64,000 bases of DNA. Source: Verrucomicrobiales bacterium (GTDB taxonomy: Bacteria > Verrucomicrobiota > Verrucomicrobiia > Limisphaerales > CAIMTB01). The notes beneath the pieces are model-generated. The model ran no database searches, was not told the origin of the DNA, and saw nothing but the letters and a program-made list of their open reading frames with translations. Below, piece by piece: positions 54,385 through 63,445 of the stretch. Position 1 is the stretch's first letter; every line of letters begins with the position of its first letter. The DNA lies in assembly GCA_016795425.1 (NCBI GenBank), contig JAEUHG010000001.1:1-64000 (forward strand). The letters run 5' to 3'. The translations under genes were made by a program, and so were the position numbers.

Positions 54385-55272
54385 ATGCCCATGAAACGAA
54401 TACTCCCGTTCGTCGCCGCCACCCTACTCGGCGCGGTTTGCCCAGCCGCGGAACCACCACCCCCCCGCGCGCGAGCGGAGGTCGAGGCGGTGCTGCGCGC
54501 CGTTCCCCGGGATCCCGGCGTGGCCGCTCAGCGATTGAAAATCCTGCTGGTTGCCGGTCCGAAGGACCACGGACCAGGGGAACACGACTATCCCAAATGG
54601 CAGAAGGATTGGGCGCCACTGCTCGCCAAAGCTCCGAATGTCGAGATCGTCACCGCCTTCCCCTGGCCCACTGCCGAACAATGGGAAGGCGCCGATCTCG
54701 CGGTGTTTTACCTGAAGACCCAGTGGAATGCCTCGCAGCTCGAGCAAATCCAGAAACACCAGTCACGCGGCGGTGGCCTGGTCACCATCCATTGGGCCAT
54801 CGGTTGCGACCAGAACTGGCACGACCACGCCCGCCATTTCGGTCTGTCCTACAAGTCTGCTTCGTACCGCCACGGTCCGGTGAATCTCCGTCTGGCCCTG
54901 CCAGAACATCCCATCGCTCTCGGTCTTCCCCGCCAAATGCCATTTGTCGACGAGCCGTATTGGCCCTTCATCGGGGACCCCGAAAAGGTCAAGGTGCTTG
55001 CCACCTCGGACGAGAAGATCCACCAAGGGGATGATCGTCGTCAGAATCCCGGCGATGACACGGTGAAGACCATACCGGTGTTCTGGACCTACGAACCCGA
55101 AGGCACCCAAGCCCGGGTTTTCGTTTCGATTTTCGGCCACTACATGTGGACCTTCGACGATCCTTACTTTCGCCTGCTCCTCCTCCGCGGCATGGCTTGG
55201 GCCGCCCGCGGCAACGCTAGCCCTTACCGTTTCGATGCGCTGGCAACCGAAGGCGTGGCGCTCCGAAACTGA
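54385..55272 (+). CDS. Secreted ThuA-domain protein
   Basis: A 295-residue exported protein (signal peptide about 1-20, ending PAAE). The ThuA-like glutamine-amidotransferase fold is visible: ILLVAGPKDHGPGEHDYP, GGGLVTIHWAIG and VSIFGHYMWTFDDPYFR. ThuA domains occur in trehalose and other sugar utilisation; their chemical role is not settled. The start could be either of two ATGs, 54385 or 54391; the frame also opens at 54340 but without a signal peptide. The following propeller gene starts 49 bases after its stop. Confidence 0.85.
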   Translation: MPMKRILPFVAATLLGAVCPAAEPPPPRARAEVEAVLRAVPRDPGVAAQRLKILLVAGPKDHGPGEHDYPKWQKDWAPLLAKAPNVEIVTAFPWPTAEQWEGADLAVFYLKTQWNASQLEQIQKHQSRGGGLVTIHWAIGCDQNWHDHARHFGLSYKSASYRHGPVNLRLALPEHPIALGLPRQMPFVDEPYWPFIGDPEKVKVLATSDEKIHQGDDRRQNPGDDTVKTIPVFWTYEPEGTQARVFVSIFGHYMWTFDDPYFRLLLLRGMAWAARGNASPYRFDALATEGVALRN

Positions 55273-55321
55273 CCCTCGAAGCGGGCTTGTCGTCGAAGTC
55301 CAGAAACGGCGAGGGTGGGTC

Positions 55322-56632
55322 ATGCTCGATTCCGTTGGATGCTCGTTGGTACAGGTCAATCGCCGCGGCGGCGCCGCCGACCGCTGCCGACGTTCCGTGT
55401 CCTGGTTAGTCCTCCTTTTGTTGGGTGCGGAATGGTCGCGTGGCGGTGAGTGGCCCCAATGGCGAGGTCCCCGCCGCGATGGTGTCCTGGTCGGCGAGTC
55501 GCTACCCCTGCGGTTGCCCGAGAATCCCAAGGTCGTGTTCCGCCGATCCCTAGGCGAAGGGCACGCCGGTCCCGTGATGGCCTCCCAACGAGTGGTCGTC
55601 CTCGACAATGCGGGCCAACAGGAAACGGCGCACTGCCTGGATTTCCGAACCGGCGACACCCTGTGGTCCGCACCCTATGGGGAGCTCTACTCCGACGAAT
55701 TCGGTTCCGGTCCGCGCTGCACGCCGCTCATTGATGACGATCGTCTCTACGTCCAGTCGTGCAAAGGAGAGTTCCGATGCCTGGGACTTGCCGATGGCAA
55801 AACCCGGTGGCGATTCCATTTCAGCGATTATGGAATGGCATGGATTCCTGACAAAAACTCCGGCGGCGGCGCCGCCAGCCGTCGGGGCAACACCGGCTCG
55901 GCCGTGATCGATGGCGAACGAATCTTCGTTCAAGTCGGCAGCACCCAAGGGGCCAGCATTGTGGCCTTCGACAAGCGGGACGGCCGACTTCTCTGGAAGT
56001 CTCAGAACGACCTGGCGAGCTACTCCTCGCTTTCGGCCGGGCGACTGGCGGGCGAGCCACAGGTTGTTGCCGCCACTTGCGAAGGTCTGCTCGCCCTTGC
56101 CACCCATGACGGTCGCCTGCTATGGCGGCAGCCCTTCAAGACGCGGGCCAACCGCAACGTGCTCACCCCACTGCTGCTCGGCGATGACGTGATATTCGCG
56201 GCCTGTAGCATCCCTCTCCATCGCCAACGCATTGTCGCGAAGGATGGTGCGCTCAAGCCCACCGGCCTGTGGACCAACCAAAGCCTCAACATCAACCTCG
56301 TCACGCCGACCCTCGCCGGAAATCACCTCTACGGGATCGGTGCTGAACGGTCTCAACATTACGTCTGTGTCGATGCCTTCACCGGACAACTCGCCTGGTC
56401 CAGGACCGGCTTCGGCGAGGTGACGTCCACAGTCACCGACGGCACCCGTTTGCTGCTGTTGACGGAAAGCGGCGAATGCCTGCTATTGGCCGCCGATCCC
56501 AATCGATTGGTCGAACTCGGCCGTTTTCAGGCCGTCGGCAAGACGTTTGCACACCCGGCCTACGCACAGGGCATTCTGATTGCCCGCGACAGCCGCGAGG
56601 TGGTGGCCTTCAACCTTGCCGCCTTGCGTTGA
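55322..56632 (+). CDS. Exported PQQ-like beta-propeller protein
   Basis: About 436 residues from the ATG at 55322, with a hydrophobic export segment (VSWLVLLLLGAEW). The mature part starts EWPQWRGPRRDGVL, a motif also seen near the start of two other propellers in this window, followed by blades such as LDFRTGDTLW, FDKRDGRLLW and VDAFTGQLAW. No PQQ-enzyme active site is visible. The upstream ThuA gene and this gene are probably co-transcribed, a pairing that hints at surface sugar metabolism. Frame is open to 55235 but the extra residues overlap the ThuA gene. Confidence 0.84.
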   Translation: MLDSVGCSLVQVNRRGGAADRCRRSVSWLVLLLLGAEWSRGGEWPQWRGPRRDGVLVGESLPLRLPENPKVVFRRSLGEGHAGPVMASQRVVVLDNAGQQETAHCLDFRTGDTLWSAPYGELYSDEFGSGPRCTPLIDDDRLYVQSCKGEFRCLGLADGKTRWRFHFSDYGMAWIPDKNSGGGAASRRGNTGSAVIDGERIFVQVGSTQGASIVAFDKRDGRLLWKSQNDLASYSSLSAGRLAGEPQVVAATCEGLLALATHDGRLLWRQPFKTRANRNVLTPLLLGDDVIFAACSIPLHRQRIVAKDGALKPTGLWTNQSLNINLVTPTLAGNHLYGIGAERSQHYVCVDAFTGQLAWSRTGFGEVTSTVTDGTRLLLLTESGECLLLAADPNRLVELGRFQAVGKTFAHPAYAQGILIARDSREVVAFNLAALR

Positions 56633-56658
56633 ACTCGGTCAGGGAGCGCGGTGACGGC

Positions 56659-58098
56659 TCAGAAGCTCAGCAGCAATTGCCAGATGTAGGTGGTGCCAAA
56701 TGCATCGATATCCTCCCAGATTCGGCGCACGAGGTCCTTGTCACCCGTGATTTCGGGCAGTTCCCTGGCCTTATCCTCCCAGGGATAACAGACGCCGGGG
56801 CGCAGACCCGAAGCCGTCGCGCCCGATAACCCGCGCACGGACTGGCGGTCAGCGAGCGATGTCGGCAGGTCGCAAGGCGGAAGGACGGCGGGATTGTAGG
56901 AAGGACTGGAATACACGCCGAGTTCGCGCGTCGTGTTCGTTAGAATCCGCATATTCTCAACCTGGGTGTCATCCTGCATAATGGCACTCGCGTCCATGAT
57001 GTACCCGCCATCGGCGGCGACCTCCGACAGGACACGACGGCAGAAGTCCCGCACCTCTTCGGGTTTCCCGAAACTCAGGAGAACGTTGGGAACACCGCCG
57101 CTGAGAGCGAACTTGTCGTGCAAACGTCGATGCACCTCGAAAATGTCATCCTGATCGCAATGGAAGACGATGCTGCGATCCGGTAATTCACGGAACACAT
57201 CAAAGTGGTGGCGCCACTTTCCTTCCGCGTAGAACAGGGTCTGGTGCCCATGTTTCCAGAATTCCTCGATGATCGGCTTCAACGTCGGCCACTGGTGGGA
57301 GGCGAATTGCCTGGGGGTGATGAAGGGAACACATCCCCGGTGCATCCAGAAGCCAATCGGTACCAACTTCGCCGCGTCGGCCGTGGTCAAACCGACATGA
57401 CATAAATGCGGCATCAGCGCCTCGCAGGCGGCCAACACCTTCGACGGCTGCTTCTGCATATCCATCGTCAGCCCCACGTATCCCCGCAGCTTGTCTGCCA
57501 GGATGTCGAATGGAGCTTTGAAAATGCCGGCAATGGCCGAGCAGCAGCCGCATTCCGTTCGCAGACGTTCCAGTTGCGGACCAAAGGCATAAAAATAGGA
57601 CAGCATCGCCATCGAACTCTTCACCAACGCCAGTTGGTTCCGACGCGTCACGGACTCCCCGGCCCGGCATACCTCCGTCGACACTCGCGGCAGCCACGTC
57701 TCATAAAGAAAGCCCGTCGGGTCTGCGATTAATGCATCGTACTCGTCTTCGCGCATGAAGGCCCGATCCTCGGGCGGCTCAATGTAGTTGAATCCAGTGG
57801 TGTGCGGGATGCCGATTCCGGGAATGCCGTAGTATCGAAGGCCAGCGGCCTGCGCCAGCCCGGTCCAGACATAGACCATGTTCGGAACCACGGCGTCCCA
57901 CTGGAAGGCTTTCGCCGTCCGAATGGCCGCCTCGAAAGCCAATCGATAATCATGGGCCACCTGCTGGCTGGTGAACCCCGCATAACGCGCCGTAAATTCG
58001 GCCACGAAGGGTCGGATCGGAACCCTGTCCGGTTTCTCGTTTCGCATGGCCGCGACGTAGCGGCTCAGGCGCTCCTGGTAGAGTTGCTCGTTGGTCAT
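56659..58098 (-). CDS. Uroporphyrinogen-decarboxylase-family protein
   Basis: A 479-residue cytoplasmic protein of the UroD/MtaA superfamily, starting at the ATG at 58098 (a longer frame to 58281 adds unconserved sequence). The N-terminus RNEKPDRVPIRPFVAEF is the UroD start motif, FYAEGKWRHHFD and IVFHCDQDDIFEVHRRL are typical of this non-haem branch, and GGYIMDASAIMQDDTQVENM supplies the C-terminal active-site region. The branch includes methyltransferases acting on corrinoid proteins and proteins of unknown role, so haem synthesis should not be assumed. Divergent from the GH95-like gene, 228 bases apart; shared regulation in sugar catabolism is inferred. Confidence 0.82.
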   Translation of the reverse strand: MTNEQLYQERLSRYVAAMRNEKPDRVPIRPFVAEFTARYAGFTSQQVAHDYRLAFEAAIRTAKAFQWDAVVPNMVYVWTGLAQAAGLRYYGIPGIGIPHTTGFNYIEPPEDRAFMREDEYDALIADPTGFLYETWLPRVSTEVCRAGESVTRRNQLALVKSSMAMLSYFYAFGPQLERLRTECGCCSAIAGIFKAPFDILADKLRGYVGLTMDMQKQPSKVLAACEALMPHLCHVGLTTADAAKLVPIGFWMHRGCVPFITPRQFASHQWPTLKPIIEEFWKHGHQTLFYAEGKWRHHFDVFRELPDRSIVFHCDQDDIFEVHRRLHDKFALSGGVPNVLLSFGKPEEVRDFCRRVLSEVAADGGYIMDASAIMQDDTQVENMRILTNTTRELGVYSSPSYNPAVLPPCDLPTSLADRQSVRGLSGATASGLRPGVCYPWEDKARELPEITGDKDLVRRIWEDIDAFGTTYIWQLLLSF

Positions 58099-58326
58099 AG
58101 TCCTGGGGCTGTTGGATCTTCGGTCAACGACTCGATCCGCGGAGACCCGTCGCCCGGCATCCACAAAGGCACCGGGCCATCCGATCGGGTACGCCGCCGA
58201 CCATTGGTGTCCGTCGTTCATCCACCCGATGCCTTCCTCGTCGCAAGGTATCTGGGGCGGAACGCACGCGGCTCCCGCCATCCCCAGGCAGATGCATTTC
58301 CCCCCCGGCGCCGCAATGATGCCTCC

Positions 58327-60711
58327 ATGCGCCTGCTTTCACCCAGGTTCCTCAGCGCCCTGCTCCAACTCGGCGTGCTCAGCCTCTTTGCGTCGGCCAT
58401 GGCCAGACCCGACCCGCTTTCGCATGCCGTGCCGGCGCCCGACACCGGTCTTCGTCTGTCCGCCCCGATTCAAACCTGGGACGAAGGCATTCCTCTCGGA
58501 AACGGAACCATGGGGGTCCTTTTATGGGGTGAAACGAACCGGATCCGGCTGTCCCTCGATCGCGGCGATCTCTGGGATGAGCGGCCGTCGCAGGCCTTCC
58601 AAAAGGTTCGCAGTCGATTCACCTGGGCCGAAATGCAACGGATGGTGAGAGAACAGCGCGCCGCTGAGTTCAACGAGGTGTTCGATGCCAACTACGACTA
58701 CAACGGTCCGCCCACCAAATTGCCGGCCGGCCGATTGGAATTGGTCCTTGCTCCTGATGCCCTACTCAGCGAATTCGAACTGAAGCTCGGCCCGGCTTTG
58801 GGCATCGCCAGGCTCTCCGATCAGCGCGAAATTCACGCCATCGTGGGTGCCGACGCTGTGAAGGCGCCCGTGACGCTGGTACAGGTACCGCCTTACGCAT
58901 TTCGTGAAGTGCGCTTGCGAAGCCCGGACTCCGTCCAGAAGCTCGGTTACCCTCCCGCCCAACCCGGCGATTCCGAACGGGCGCGCTGGTTTCTCCAACC
59001 CACCGTCGAAGGCGGCTCTTACGCAGTGTACGTTGGATGGCGCGAACAGGACGGCGCCGTCCTGATGGGAGTGACGGTCGCCACCAGCCGGGAAGGCAAA
59101 GACCCGGTCGCCGTGGCGCGGTCCCGCATCGACCGGGCCCTCAAGGATCGATGGGAGATTCGCTACCGCCGGCACTCGCAGTGGTGGACGACATTCTGGG
59201 AACAGTCCTCCGTGTCGCTTCCCGACTCCCATCTTCAACAACACTATGACCTCGTTCGGTACTTCTATGGTGCTGCGTCGCGTCGGGGAGCTCCGCCGAT
59301 GCCGCTGCAAGGCGTCTGGACGGCCGATGCCGGGACATTACCCCCTTGGAAGGGCGACTATCACAACGACCTTAACACGCAGATGACCTACATGGGTTAT
59401 CAGGCGGCGGGCCATTTTGAAGAGGGCGCTGCCTTCCTCGATCTCATGTGGGAACTCCTGCCCCGCTTTCGGGACTTCGCACGGTCCTTCTACCAAGCTC
59501 CCGGCGCGGCCGTGCCAGGGGTCATGTCCCTTGCCGGACAACCTCTGGGTGGGTGGGGTCAATACAGCCTCTCGCCAACCATGGGAGCCTGGAACGCGCA
59601 CCTCTTTTACCTCCACTGGCGGTACACCGGCGACGAACGATTTCTCAGAAGCCGCGCCTATCCGTGGTGCCGGGAGATCGGCGAGTGCCTATTGCACCTA
59701 CTTCAAAAAGGACCCGACGGCCTTCTTCGCCTCCCGTTATCAAGTTCTCCCGAGATCTTTGACAACACGCTTCGCGCATTCCTCAAGCCAAACACCAACT
59801 ACGATTTGATGTCATTGCGCATGCTTTTTCTCGCGCTTGAAGAAATGGCACGCGAACTCAGGCGCCAAGACGAGGCGCTCGGCTGGAGGACCGCCGCCCA
59901 CCAATTGGGGCCCTACCACGCCAAACCCGACGGCACCCTGCTCCTCGACGAGCAAACGGAACTCCCCGGCAGTCATCGGCACCTGTCGAATCTCATGGGA
60001 CTCTACCCCTTCAACCTCATCACCGTCGACGGCCCTTCCTGGGATCGAGAATCCATCGCGGCGTCGCTTCGCCAATGGGAACAGGCCGGCACACGCGCCT
60101 GGTGCGGCTATAGCTTCTCCTGGATGGCGGCCCTCCGAGCCCGTGTAGGCGACGCGGATGGAGCCGTCAAACACCTCGATATCTACGCACGGGCGTTCAC
60201 CTTGCGAAACGGCTTCCACGCCAATGGGGATCAAACGAAAAGCGGCTTCAGCGACATGACATACCGCCCGTTTACCCTCGAGGGCAACTTCCTCGCCATG
60301 GCTGCTGTGCATGAAATGCTGCTTCAAAGCTGGTCCCCGATCTCTGCCACCGTCGACTCCACGCCGCTCGCAATTGATTCCATACCGTCTCGCGTCCACG
60401 CCTCGGCTCTTGACGAGATCGTCCTTCGGGTCTTTCCGGCAACGCCATCGACGTGGTCCGATGTTTCTTTCGAAGATCTAAGAGCCGAAGGCGGCCATCG
60501 CGTTTCGGCCATCCGCAAGGGTGGAGTCACCACCTGGCTGCGGGTGGTCGCCGGTCGAGCCGGAACGATTCGCCTCCGTATTGCTCCGAGCATGCCAGAT
60601 CTTCAGTGGAACCGTCCGATCGCCCGCCATGAAGGAACGGATGTTCGAATACACTTAAGAAAGGGCGATGTACTCGAGGGAATCCAGCCGGGACCGCCCC
60701 GGCGCCCGTGA
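58327..60711 (+). CDS. GH95-like alpha-L-fucosidase, secreted
   Basis: About 794 residues from the ATG at 58327, with a signal peptide (LLQLGVLSLFASAMA). It has the GH95 layout: an N-terminal beta-sandwich starting PIQTWDEGIPLGNGTMGVLLWG, a linker, and an alpha/alpha-barrel with GDYHNDLNTQMTYMG, the likely general-base asparagine region, and HRHLSNLMGLYPFN. The C-terminal beta-domain ends in a charged tail. GH95 enzymes release alpha-1,2-fucose or related galactose from glycans; the substitutions in the active-site loop leave specificity open. The open frame upstream to 57802 lies over the UroD gene on the other strand and is not part of the protein. Confidence 0.84.
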   Translation: MRLLSPRFLSALLQLGVLSLFASAMARPDPLSHAVPAPDTGLRLSAPIQTWDEGIPLGNGTMGVLLWGETNRIRLSLDRGDLWDERPSQAFQKVRSRFTWAEMQRMVREQRAAEFNEVFDANYDYNGPPTKLPAGRLELVLAPDALLSEFELKLGPALGIARLSDQREIHAIVGADAVKAPVTLVQVPPYAFREVRLRSPDSVQKLGYPPAQPGDSERARWFLQPTVEGGSYAVYVGWREQDGAVLMGVTVATSREGKDPVAVARSRIDRALKDRWEIRYRRHSQWWTTFWEQSSVSLPDSHLQQHYDLVRYFYGAASRRGAPPMPLQGVWTADAGTLPPWKGDYHNDLNTQMTYMGYQAAGHFEEGAAFLDLMWELLPRFRDFARSFYQAPGAAVPGVMSLAGQPLGGWGQYSLSPTMGAWNAHLFYLHWRYTGDERFLRSRAYPWCREIGECLLHLLQKGPDGLLRLPLSSSPEIFDNTLRAFLKPNTNYDLMSLRMLFLALEEMARELRRQDEALGWRTAAHQLGPYHAKPDGTLLLDEQTELPGSHRHLSNLMGLYPFNLITVDGPSWDRESIAASLRQWEQAGTRAWCGYSFSWMAALRARVGDADGAVKHLDIYARAFTLRNGFHANGDQTKSGFSDMTYRPFTLEGNFLAMAAVHEMLLQSWSPISATVDSTPLAIDSIPSRVHASALDEIVLRVFPATPSTWSDVSFEDLRAEGGHRVSAIRKGGVTTWLRVVAGRAGTIRLRIAPSMPDLQWNRPIARHEGTDVRIHLRKGDVLEGIQPGPPRRP

Positions 60712-60780
60712 ACCTGCAGGGATTCGACTCCGGGCTTCTGGCATCGCCGCCAAAGGGTCGGCCCGGTTCCTGCCCTCCCC

Positions 60781-60815
60781 AAAAATGCGAAGAGGACAGC
60801 TCTCGCTGTCCTCTT
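60781..60815 (-). terminator. Terminator for the VPDGG-CTERM gene
   Basis: An 11-base perfect stem (AAGAGGACAGC with GCTGTCCTCTT, loop TCTC) lies between two convergent genes. On the minus strand it is followed by CGCATTTTTG, a five-T run, so it best serves the surface-protein gene; it may also stop the GH95-like transcript. Confidence 0.8.
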
Positions 60816-60857
60816 GCTACTTTGAAGTTTTACCTTCAGCCGAAGATCGTTCGCCGA

Positions 60858-61544
60858 TTAGGCGAGGCGACGACGGGCGATGCCCACAACGGTCAGACCG
60901 GCACCGAGGAGGAGCAACGTCGTGCCGCCATCCGGAACACCGATCAGAACGTCCTGGCGGTTCAGACCGAGGCTGTTCGGCAGACCATCCGCTCCCAGCG
61001 ACGTCACGTAGAGGTTGAGCACCTGAACTCCGGAGTTCGCGTCGATGTTCGCCTTGCCACCATTCGCCATGCCCGCGGCCAGATACTGGCTGTACAGATT
61101 GCCCGTCAGGCCATCGAGAAACGCTGCGGTGAGCGTGCCGCCGTATTCAAACTCGTCTTCGAGGTACCAAATCGCCCACTGGACCGCGTTGGCCGTGACT
61201 TCGCTGTTAGCCGCCTGGCCGTAGGTCTTGAAAATGTACGCCGTTCCCTTCGAGACAATGTCATACCCAGGGGTGGAAGCATCATCATCACCGCCGCCGC
61301 CGACTGCAGCGTTGTTGATGCTGTAATCGTACCAGTAGCCGAAGGCGAGACGCTCGGAACGCTCCAGGCAGTACGTCTTGGTAGCCGGAAGAACCGGGTT
61401 CTGGAATGTGGCGTTAAAGATGCCGCCGCCACGAAGTGGATCCACATTGCCACCCACCCCGTTCCCCAACATCACCTGGGACGCCATGGCCGAGAGACCA
61501 CCCGCCAGGGCCATCGTCGCAAAGACTGCAAGTTGCTTTTTCAT
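60858..61544 (-). CDS. VPDGG-CTERM surface protein with a thioester-domain-like core
   Basis: A 228-residue exported protein. A signal peptide (MKKQLAVFATMALAGGLSAMA) precedes a mature domain ending with a sorting signal: VPDGG at 203-207, a hydrophobic helix TTLLLLGAGLTVVGIA and the basic tail RRRLA. This is the VPDSG-CTERM type, recognised by exosortase-like enzymes; none is in the window. The core has TYCLE with Cys59 and AVQWAIW with Gln122, the pair that form internal thioesters in TQXA/TED adhesin domains. A ribosome-binding-like AAGGAGG lies 28 bases upstream of the ATG at 61544, farther than usual. Confidence 0.82.
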   Translation of the reverse strand: MKKQLAVFATMALAGGLSAMASQVMLGNGVGGNVDPLRGGGIFNATFQNPVLPATKTYCLERSERLAFGYWYDYSINNAAVGGGGDDDASTPGYDIVSKGTAYIFKTYGQAANSEVTANAVQWAIWYLEDEFEYGGTLTAAFLDGLTGNLYSQYLAAGMANGGKANIDANSGVQVLNLYVTSLGADGLPNSLGLNRQDVLIGVPDGGTTLLLLGAGLTVVGIARRRLA

Positions 61545-62148
61545 ACTCTGTGCTGATCGAATTGTAGGTTTTCCTCCTTGACCGCTCACGGCTCTTGCCT
61601 CCAAGCGGCGAACATTACAGCTCTCCTTTAGCACTCGCCATGCCAGCCCCGAGCCCAACCCCCCTGAACCAACATCGCGATCTGCTGGCAAATCTTAACC
61701 GTAATGCAAGACACTGCAATCAAGCATTTTAGAAAGATACCTTTCGAGCGAGCACCAGCCTAAAACCTTCGACCTAGGCGAGTTCCCTATCTTCGCGCCC
61801 CGGGTCCAAGCCCTAAAAATGTGTAAACCAATCCGACATCCCAATTGCCGTTCCCCCACAAAAATCAGGCCTAACCAATTGATAGTTAAATGCCTAACTC
61901 CAAATCAGCCGAAAAATTCCGGTGTCAAGATCGGCGACAACCGAAGAAACCCGGACACCGGCTTCCAACAACACTCCGATCAATTGAACAAAATCCTTGT
62001 GCTCAACAATTTACACGAATCACAACTCAACCCCTCCGTCGCTCAACCCACCCACCCTTCTTCCGCTGCCACCCCCTTTTGATCCTCCCGAGCAGTCAGA
62101 CGTGAGCCCAGACTTTATACCGCGCCCCGCGCCACGCATCATCGCGCC
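61545..62148. other. Long AT-richer intergenic region between divergent genes
   Basis: About 600 bases separating the VPDGG-CTERM gene and the nucleoside hydrolase. It is visibly richer in A and T than the surroundings and holds two divergent promoter regions. Possible -10 elements include TTTATAC near 62114; none has a convincing -35. Small frames here (for example 61819-62082) have low-complexity, atypical compositions, so I call no gene. No riboswitch core was recognised. Confidence 0.55.
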
Positions 62149-63210
62149 ATGACCTGCCCACATCCACTCCGCCGCCAACTCCGCTGCGTAACGCACCGCG
62201 TCCTTCGCATGTTCGCGGTTCTTTGTGTTGGCATCGTCGTCTCCGCGACGTCGCCTGCCGCATCAACCAATGGGCGCCCCACACCGGTCATCCTCGATAC
62301 CGATATCGGCGACGACATCGATGATACGTGGGCCTTGGGCCTTCTCCTTCGTTGTCCGGAACTCGACGTCAAGCTGGTGGTTGGTGATTACGGCCGCCCT
62401 CAGTACCGTGCGCGGCTGTTGGGTAAGCTCCTGCAGTCCATGGGGCGGTCCGACATCCCCATCGGTATCGGTATCGAGGTCGCCGGCGTGGGAGGTGAAG
62501 AATCCCAGGGGCCGTGGTTGGAAGGCTACGACCTCGCCACCTACCCGGGGAAGGTCCACCCAGATGGGGTTCAATCGATGATCGACGTTATCATGGCGTC
62601 GCCCGAACCCATCACGCTCATTGCCATCGGTCCGTTATCCAACATCGCGGAGGCTCTATCGCGGGAACCCCGGATCGCCCACCGCGCACGGTTCGTCGGG
62701 ATGCATGGCAGCCTTCGTGTGGGGTATGGGGGAAGCACGAATATCGCCGCTGAATGGAACGTGAAATGTTCCCCCGGTGCCTGCCAGAAAGCACTCTCGG
62801 CGACTTGGGACGTCCGGATCACTCCACTCGATACCTGTGGACGCGTCCAACTCGATGGACCGCAGTTCGCCCGTCTACGCGACTCGGGCGATCCCATCGC
62901 CAAGATCATTCTCGAAAACTACCGCGTGTGGGCCGGCCGACGTAAGGATCTGGCTCCCAAAGACGTAAACGAACGCTCCTCCACGCTCTTCGACTGCGTT
63001 GCCATCTATCTGGCCGCGTCCCGTGGCGCGGATTTCTGTCGCCTGGAGACGCTCCCCGTCCGAGTGACCGACGACGGCTTCACCCGCATTTCCGAAGGCG
63101 CTAAGACCATGACGGCCGCCACTTCCTGGCGAGATCTCGGAGCATTCAATCAATGGATGGTTGACCGGTTGACCACCCCTCTTCCGCCCGCGAAACCACC
63201 GACCCGATGA
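62149..63210 (+). CDS. Secreted nucleoside hydrolase (IUNH family)
   Basis: A 353-residue protein with a signal peptide that fits best from Met21 (62209, MFAVLCVGIVVSATSPAAS); the longer start at 62149 adds a basic leader. The calcium-binding aspartate cluster DTDIGDDIDD (50-59) marks the inosine-uridine nucleoside hydrolase family, and EWNVKCSPGAC corresponds to the usual EFN-type substrate loop. The enzyme should cleave the N-glycosidic bond of ribonucleosides; export suggests scavenging nucleosides outside the cytoplasm. The spacing of the family motifs looks normal. It stands alone with long flanking gaps on both sides. Confidence 0.84.
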   Translation: MTCPHPLRRQLRCVTHRVLRMFAVLCVGIVVSATSPAASTNGRPTPVILDTDIGDDIDDTWALGLLLRCPELDVKLVVGDYGRPQYRARLLGKLLQSMGRSDIPIGIGIEVAGVGGEESQGPWLEGYDLATYPGKVHPDGVQSMIDVIMASPEPITLIAIGPLSNIAEALSREPRIAHRARFVGMHGSLRVGYGGSTNIAAEWNVKCSPGACQKALSATWDVRITPLDTCGRVQLDGPQFARLRDSGDPIAKIILENYRVWAGRRKDLAPKDVNERSSTLFDCVAIYLAASRGADFCRLETLPVRVTDDGFTRISEGAKTMTAATSWRDLGAFNQWMVDRLTTPLPPAKPPTR

Positions 63211-63445
63211 TCAACTGACGTCGATTTCTCGGACGTCAGAATCGGGGTCCACCGACAGAAGCCAAAACTCTCACGACGTATCGATGTCGTCTCATGGCCC
63301 GTCCGCGGGGCAACGAATGGAGTGGAAACCGTAGAATCCTTTCGTATTCATCGACGACGACCAAGGGGAGTTTGTGCGATCGAGCCATCAATAACCTGAC
63401 ACCCAGGCATTAAGGCGGTACCGATTCCACCGATACAGGCGGTGG

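Noticed and set aside
61819..62082. An 87-codon frame in the long intergenic gap
   Set aside because: Composition is proline- and asparagine-rich without pattern, and no ribosome-binding site or homology-like motif is present.
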